Assembly (NCBI GenBank): GCA_023390875.1
Contig: JAEWCA010000081.1
Coordinates: 1 to 10,804 of the forward strand
Length of the DNA: 10,804 nucleotides
Direction: 5' to 3'
Source of the DNA: Actinomycetes bacterium
GTDB taxonomy: Bacteria > Actinomycetota > Actinomycetes > Actinomycetales > Cellulomonadaceae
Below the pieces are notes generated by a model. The model made no database searches and was not told the origin of the DNA. It worked only from the letters and a program-made list of their open reading frames with translations. Of this stretch, positions 6,981 to 10,804 are shown in pieces (position 1 is the stretch's first letter; every line of letters starts with the position of its first letter). The translations under genes were made by a program, and so were the position numbers.

Positions 6981-6986
6981 GATACT
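6981..6986 (+). promoter_or_regulatory. Candidate -10 box GATACT for the acyltransferase gene
   Basis: GATACT lies 35 bases before the GTG at 7022 and would start transcription near 6993, leaving a short leader that contains the Shine-Dalgarno run AGGGGGG (7012-7018). The upstream -35 region (around 6959, CTGTCG) matches consensus poorly. A weak prediction from position and composition only. Confidence 0.3.
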
Positions 6987-7021
6987 GTGCAGGCACGACG
7001 CAGCAACGGTCAGGGGGGCAC

Positions 7022-9037
7022 GTGACTGCGACGGGGGTCGAACACATCCGCACGGGCGCGGGCGCGACGGCCGGCTCGTTCCGGCCGGACGTCCAGGGAC
7101 TTCGCGCCGTCGCGGTGCTGCTCGTCGTCCTGTACCACGCGCGCTTGCCGGGCCTCTCCGGCGGCTACGTCGGGGTCGACGTCTTCTTCGTCATCTCCGG
7201 CTTCCTCATCACGCAGCTGCTCGCGCGAGAGCTCACGACCACGGGCCGCATCGCCTTCGGCCAGTTCTACGCACGACGGGTGCGGCGCATCCTGCCGGCC
7301 TCGTTCCTCGTCCTCGCCGTCACCGCGGTGGTCGGCATGGCGGTGATGTCGCCGCTGCGCACCGCGGGGTTCCTGCGGACGGTGGCAGCGACGGCCTTCT
7401 ACGCATCGAACATCCTGTTCGCGCAGCAGGGCACCGACTACCTCGCCGAGCTCGACCCGTCGCCGCTGCAGCACTACTGGTCGTTGGCGGTCGAGGAGCA
7501 GTTCTACCTGCTGTGGCCGCTGGCGCTCGTGGTCGCGTGGCGGCTCGGCCGTCGCAGCGTGTCGAGCCTGCTGGCCGCCTGCGCCGTGGGGTGCACGGTC
7601 TCGTTCGGCCTGAGCGTCCTGCTCACACCCGTCCGACCACCGTGGGCGTTCTTCTTGCTGCCCACCCGCGCCTGGGAGCTCGGCGTCGGTGCGCTCGTGG
7701 CTCTCGCCGCAGCCCGGCTCCGGCCGGTGCTGCGTGCGACGCCCGTTCTCGCGCTGGCGGGCGCCGTGCTGGTGCTCGGCTCAGCGGTGGTGTTCGACGA
7801 GCACACGCCCTTCCCCGGTGCCGCGGCGGTCGTGCCGGTGGCCGGTACCGCACTCGTGCTCCTCGCCGGCACGGCGGTGCGCCGCGGTCCGGTCGCCCTG
7901 GTCCTGTCGACCCGGCCCGCGCAGACCCTCGGCGAGCTCTCGTACTCGATCTACCTCTGGCACTGGCCGCTGCTGGTGCTGGTGGAGATCCGACTCGCAC
8001 ACCACGTGTCCCTGTGGGCGTCGCTGCTGCTCGCCGCCGTCAGCGTGCCGCTCGCCGCCCTCACCTACCGCTACGTCGAGCAACCGGCCAGGCACGCACG
8101 CGCGCTCGTCACACGCGGACCCCGTGTCACCGTCGCTCTGGCGCCGGTCGCGTCCGTCCTCGCGGTGGTGGTCGCGGCTGCCGGCGCGACGGCTGCGGCC
8201 GCTCGACCGCTGACAGGGCCGTCGGCGGCGGACCCGCCCGAGCTCGCGGTGACGCCGGTCATCCCGTCGTCCGTGCCGCGCAACCTCGTGCCGGACCTGC
8301 GTGCGTCAGCAGCGTCGCTCCCGGCGGCCTACGGGGACGGCTGCGTCGTCGGGTACGGCGACCGTGCTGTGACGGTGTGCCGCTACGGCGATCGTGGGGC
8401 CGATCGTGCCGTCGTCCTGTTCGGCGACTCGCTCGCCGTGATGTGGCTCCCGGCGCTCGACGTCCTCGCGAGGCAGCACGGGATGCGCCTCGACCTGGTG
8501 GCGAAGTCGGGGTGTCCGCCAGCCGACGTCCCGTCCCGGTTCGCCGGGATGACCTTCCCGGACTGTGCCGTGTGGCGGGCTGCCGCGCTCGAGGCGATCG
8601 AGGCGACTGCTCCGGAGGTCGTGGTGCTGTCGGGATCGAACGGTCCGTCCTGGGACCGCAAGGCGGCGCCCGCCGTGTGGGCTGACGGCTACCGAAGCGT
8701 GCTGCACGCGCTCGACGAGGTCGACCGGCTCGTCGTGATCCCGCCCACGCCGTCGTTCCCGGTGGACCCTCCCGTGTGCGCCTCCCTGCACGTGCGACAA
8801 CTCGACCGCTGCGCGATCGACCGCTCGGTCGCCGTCGACCGGGCAGTCGAGATCGCGTCCCGCCGCGCGGCGGACACGACAGGTGCGACGACGTTCGACG
8901 TGACCGACGAGCTGTGCGCACCGCACCGGTGCGGACCGGTGCTCGGCAACCTCCTGCTCTACCGGGACGACCACCACCTGACCGTCGAGGCGGCTCGTTA
9001 CCTCATGCCTCTGCTCGAGGACGCGATCTGGAGGTGA
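7022..9037 (+). CDS. OatA-like membrane acyltransferase with SGNH domain
   Basis: A 671-aa membrane enzyme that probably O-acetylates a cell-surface glycan such as peptidoglycan or an exopolysaccharide. GTG 7022 is preferred because AGGGGGG lies just upstream and the family start FRPDVQGLRAVAVLLVVLYHA follows; the further upstream open frame has no homology-like content. Residues ~20-395 are an acyltransferase-3 domain of about ten or eleven hydrophobic helices, with H39 in LYHA, the GGYVGVDVFFVISGFLIT block (47-64), RRILPA, and SLAVEEQFYLLWP (154-166, E158/E159). After a Pro/Ala-rich linker (~396-430) comes an outside SGNH esterase-like domain: FGDS (467-470, Ser470 the nucleophile), the LSGSN block (536-540) and YRDDHHLT (647-654), supplying the D-x-x-H pair D649/H652. 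This matches two-domain transferases in which the membrane part passes acetyl groups to the SGNH part. It stands alone, divergent from the GH20 gene. The acceptor is inferred. Confidence 0.92.
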   Translation: MTATGVEHIRTGAGATAGSFRPDVQGLRAVAVLLVVLYHARLPGLSGGYVGVDVFFVISGFLITQLLARELTTTGRIAFGQFYARRVRRILPASFLVLAVTAVVGMAVMSPLRTAGFLRTVAATAFYASNILFAQQGTDYLAELDPSPLQHYWSLAVEEQFYLLWPLALVVAWRLGRRSVSSLLAACAVGCTVSFGLSVLLTPVRPPWAFFLLPTRAWELGVGALVALAAARLRPVLRATPVLALAGAVLVLGSAVVFDEHTPFPGAAAVVPVAGTALVLLAGTAVRRGPVALVLSTRPAQTLGELSYSIYLWHWPLLVLVEIRLAHHVSLWASLLLAAVSVPLAALTYRYVEQPARHARALVTRGPRVTVALAPVASVLAVVVAAAGATAAAARPLTGPSAADPPELAVTPVIPSSVPRNLVPDLRASAASLPAAYGDGCVVGYGDRAVTVCRYGDRGADRAVVLFGDSLAVMWLPALDVLARQHGMRLDLVAKSGCPPADVPSRFAGMTFPDCAVWRAAALEAIEATAPEVVVLSGSNGPSWDRKAAPAVWADGYRSVLHALDEVDRLVVIPPTPSFPVDPPVCASLHVRQLDRCAIDRSVAVDRAVEIASRRAADTTGATTFDVTDELCAPHRCGPVLGNLLLYRDDHHLTVEAARYLMPLLEDAIWR

Positions 9038-9140
9038 CGGCACCGCCGGCCGCGGACGTGCCGTCCGTCGACGTGCGGGCCGCTCGGCCTCAAGGTCGCG
9101 CGGCTCTTGCCGATCTGGAGGTCATGGACACGACAGGAGG

Positions 9141-9159
9141 CGCGGCCGCGTAGGCCGCG
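9141..9159 (+). terminator. Hairpin between acyltransferase and transglycosylase genes
   Basis: CGCGGCC (9141-9147) and GGCCGCG (9153-9159) form a perfect 7-bp stem with the loop GCGTA. It lies about 100 bases after the acyltransferase stop and 38 bases before the next start, so it may end the upstream transcript or act in the leader of the downstream gene. There is no U tract. The rest of 9038-9196 shows no recognisable riboswitch. Confidence 0.35.
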
Positions 9160-9196
9160 ACCATCCGACGTGGGCCGGCACCAGGCGGCTCCTCCC

Positions 9197-9895
9197 GTGC
9201 GCCGGCTGCCGGTCGCGCGGTGGGCGCGCGCGTGCCTGCGACCCGTCGCCGGCGGCGTCGCGCTCGGTGCCGTGGCCGTGACGTTCGCCCAGTTCGACCC
9301 GGACACGTCGGCCCCCGCGTTCGCCGTATCGTCGACCGAGGCCCCGGACAGGGTCGGGCCCGCCACCGTCTCCGCACCGGCGGAGGCGACGTGGACCGCG
9401 ACCGACGCCGACACGACCTGGTTGGGCGACGCGATCGCGGCGGAGCAGGCCCGGCTCGCCGCCGAGGCGGAAGCGGCGCGTCAGGCCGCCGAGGCCGAGG
9501 CCGAGGCCGCCCGGCTGGCGCAGGCCGCGGCCGAGAAGGAGGCCGCGCGCAAGGCCGCACGGAGCCTGAACCGCAGAGCCGCCTCCGCACCTCCGTCGAG
9601 CGTGCCCGTCGGGGAGGTCAAGCAGTACGCCGCCGGCCTGGTCGGCGCCGACCAGTGGGGGTGCCTGGACGCGCTCTGGCAGCGTGAGTCCGGGTGGAAC
9701 CCGTCGGCGGCCAACCGGTCGTCCGGTGCGTTCGGGATCCCGCAGGCGCTGCCCGGCGCGAAGATGGCGTCGGCCGGTGCCGACTGGCGGACGAACCCCC
9801 TCACGCAGGTCCGGTGGGGCGTCTCGTACATCGACGGTCGCTACGGGAGCGCGTGCGCGGCGTGGCAGCACTCGCAGTCGACGGGCTGGTACTGA
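9197..9895 (+). CDS. Membrane-anchored lytic transglycosylase-like protein
   Basis: A 232-aa exported protein likely to cleave peptidoglycan glycan strands. GTG 9197 is preferred: AGGCGG lies eight bases upstream and a basic N-terminus (RRLPVARWARACLR) leads directly into the hydrophobic segment VAGGVALGAVAVTFA, an anchor or signal peptide. GTG 9170 and TTG 9107 are longer in-frame options without a good ribosome site. Residues ~79-122 are an Ala/Glu/Arg-rich helix with the look of a coiled coil, encoded partly by GAGGCC repeats. The C-terminal ~95 residues are a goose-type/SLT-like catalytic domain: CLDALWQRESGWNPSAAN, with E164 the likely catalytic Glu, then SSGAFGIPQALPGAKM, NPLTQVRWGVSYI and C-terminal STGWY. 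C156 and C220 could pair. Such short coiled-coil plus SLT proteins are common in actinobacteria. The fold is well supported; substrate cutting is inferred. Confidence 0.85.
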   Translation: MRRLPVARWARACLRPVAGGVALGAVAVTFAQFDPDTSAPAFAVSSTEAPDRVGPATVSAPAEATWTATDADTTWLGDAIAAEQARLAAEAEAARQAAEAEAEAARLAQAAAEKEAARKAARSLNRRAASAPPSSVPVGEVKQYAAGLVGADQWGCLDALWQRESGWNPSAANRSSGAFGIPQALPGAKMASAGADWRTNPLTQVRWGVSYIDGRYGSACAAWQHSQSTGWY

Positions 9896-9955
9896 CCGGT
9901 GGGTGGCCCCCCGTCCTGGTCCGGGACACCACCTGCGACGCGCGCGGAGGGCCGG

Positions 9956-9961
9956 TAGCGT
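9956..9961 (+). promoter_or_regulatory. Candidate -10 box TAGCGT for the SDR gene
   Basis: TAGCGT followed by CG, the same eight bases seen before the glycosidase gene at 375, lies 30 bases before the ATG at 9992. Transcription would begin near 9968. The -35 region (near 9933, CTGCGA) agrees with consensus at only half its positions. The gap 9896-9991 shows only a short, imperfect GTCC/GGAC hairpin for ending the upstream gene. Confidence 0.35.
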
Positions 9962-9991
9962 CGGGGCCTCCCCGACCACCAGGAGTCCTGC

Positions 9992-10765
9992 ATGTCGCGC
10001 GTCCTCGTCACCGGTTCTTCCGACGGCATCGGCCTGGAGACCGCCCGCCGGCTCCTCGACGGCGGTCACGACGTCGTGGGGCACGCCCGTGACGAGTCGC
10101 GTGCCGCGGACCTGCGCGGTGCGCTGCCCGGCCTCGCGGACGTCGTGACGGGCGACCTGGCGTCGCTCGCCGAGACCCGCGCGCTGGCCGAGGCGGCGGT
10201 CGCCGCGGGGCCGTTCGACGTCGTCGTGCACAACGCCGGCATCGGCGGCGGCGCGCCGTCGCGGGTCGGGACGGCCGACGGGCTCGAGCAGATCTTCCAG
10301 GTCAACACCGTCGCGCCGTACGTGCTGACGGCCCTCCTGCCGCGGCCGGCACGGCTCGTGTACCTGACGTCGGGCCTGGAGGCGCAGGGGCACGTCCGGC
10401 TCGACGACCTGCAGTGGACCGGCCGCCCGTGGGACGGCATGCAGGCGTACTCGGACTCCAAGCTCTACGACGTGGTGCTCGCGTTCGCGGTCGCCCGCCT
10501 GTGGCCCGACGTGCTCGTCACGACGGTCGACCCGGGCTGGATCAAGACGAAGCTGGGCGGCCCCGACGCGTGGGACGAGGTCGGCGACGGCGCCGCGACC
10601 CAGGTGTGGCTCGCGACGTCCGACGACCCGGCGGCGCGGGTCAGCGGCGTGTACCTCAAGCGGTTCACGCAGCTCGACGCCCACCCCGCGGCCTCGGACG
10701 TGAGCGTGCAGGACGGTCTGCTGGCCGCGCTGGAGCAGCTGACGGGCGTACCGCTGCCCCGGTGA
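9992..10765 (+). CDS. Short-chain dehydrogenase/reductase (SDR)
   Basis: A 257-aa cytoplasmic NAD(P)-dependent oxidoreductase with a Rossmann fold. The ATG follows AGGAG with six bases between. The cofactor loop TGSSDGIG (7-14), the acidic D54 after the third strand (TGDL), NAG (81-83), N105 in the VNTVAPY segment, T126-S127 of the active site, and YSDSK (153-157; Y153 and K157) give the full classical N-S-Y-K set. PGWIKTKLGG (181-190) is the substrate-side loop after the sixth strand. The segment just before the catalytic Tyr (LDDLQWTGRPWDGMQAY) resembles the retinol-dehydrogenase/WW-oxidoreductase-like SDRs that act on lipophilic or unknown substrates. It appears to have its own promoter and is not tied functionally to its neighbours. 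The substrate cannot be told. C-terminal length is complete; the stop is the TGA at 10763-10765. Confidence 0.92.
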   Translation: MSRVLVTGSSDGIGLETARRLLDGGHDVVGHARDESRAADLRGALPGLADVVTGDLASLAETRALAEAAVAAGPFDVVVHNAGIGGGAPSRVGTADGLEQIFQVNTVAPYVLTALLPRPARLVYLTSGLEAQGHVRLDDLQWTGRPWDGMQAYSDSKLYDVVLAFAVARLWPDVLVTTVDPGWIKTKLGGPDAWDEVGDGAATQVWLATSDDPAARVSGVYLKRFTQLDAHPAASDVSVQDGLLAALEQLTGVPLPR

Positions 10766-10773
10766 CGCCCGCC

Positions 10774-10804
10774 TGCCGGCCGCGTGCCGGCCGCGTGCCG
10801 GCCG
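10774..10804. repeat. 11-bp tandem repeat at window end
   Basis: The unit TGCCGGCCGCG occurs twice exactly and is followed by nine bases of a third copy before the window ends. It starts nine bases after the SDR stop. Each unit contains the palindrome GCCGGC, so the array could fold as a terminator, or it may be a variable-number repeat whose full extent lies outside. Confidence 0.7.

Noticed and set aside
4995..7025. 676-codon plus-strand frame opposite the GH20 gene
   Set aside because: Low-complexity Arg/Asp/Val-rich shadow; the minus strand carries a complete GH20 enzyme with all motifs.
9038..9196. c-di-AMP (ydaO-type) riboswitch before the transglycosylase
   Set aside because: Such switches precede some actinobacterial wall hydrolases, but the conserved core segments are not visible here.
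1..10804. Mobile element, CRISPR array, tRNA or defence system
   Set aside because: No transposase, integrase, regular spaced repeats, cloverleaf or recognisable defence protein was found on either strand.

Overview
The window is very GC-rich, with strong G/C third-codon preference, GTG starts and few AT-rich stretches, as in a high-GC actinobacterium. A secreted glycoside hydrolase with an fn3 and a family 2 cellulose-binding module, next to a LacI-type palindrome, suggests a polysaccharide-degrading Cellulomonas-like organism. The genus is inference, not proven here.

Layout. (1) 1-178, minus: N-terminal part of a small protein resembling DUF6973, with a probable leaderless promoter. (2) 422-2437, plus: secreted clan GH-A glycosidase (putative alpha-L-arabinofuranosidase) with fn3 and CBM2, preceded by a -10-like box and a 10-bp GAAGCGCTTC operator, and followed by a perfect 13-bp-stem terminator shared with the convergent minus-strand genes. 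(3) 6878 down to 2484, minus: five co-directional genes: GH20 beta-N-acetylhexosaminidase lipoprotein, an unrecognised 290-aa protein, a PEP mutase/isocitrate lyase superfamily enzyme, a small Cys/His protein interrupted by one in-frame TGA, and a histidine phosphatase broken by a single-base frameshift. (4) 7022-9037, plus: OatA-like membrane acyltransferase with an SGNH domain, divergent from the GH20 gene. (5) 9197-9895, plus: membrane-anchored lytic-transglycosylase-like protein with an Ala/Glu coiled coil. (6) 9992-10765, plus: short-chain dehydrogenase/reductase. The window ends in an 11-bp tandem repeat.

How they fit together. The GH-A enzyme probably releases plant cell-wall side-chain sugars while docked on polysaccharide, and looks sugar-regulated. 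The GH20 lipoprotein cuts terminal GlcNAc or GalNAc from chitin or cell-wall fragments. The acyltransferase and lytic transglycosylase point to envelope modification and turnover, but they are single genes side by side rather than a demonstrated pathway.

I see no phage, transposon, CRISPR, tRNA, rRNA or defence locus and no convincing new multi-gene system. The points most worth checking are the two single-base lesions in adjacent genes (real decay or sequence error), the unassigned family of the GH-A domain with its operator, the conserved-looking small Cys/His protein, and the 290-aa unknown.
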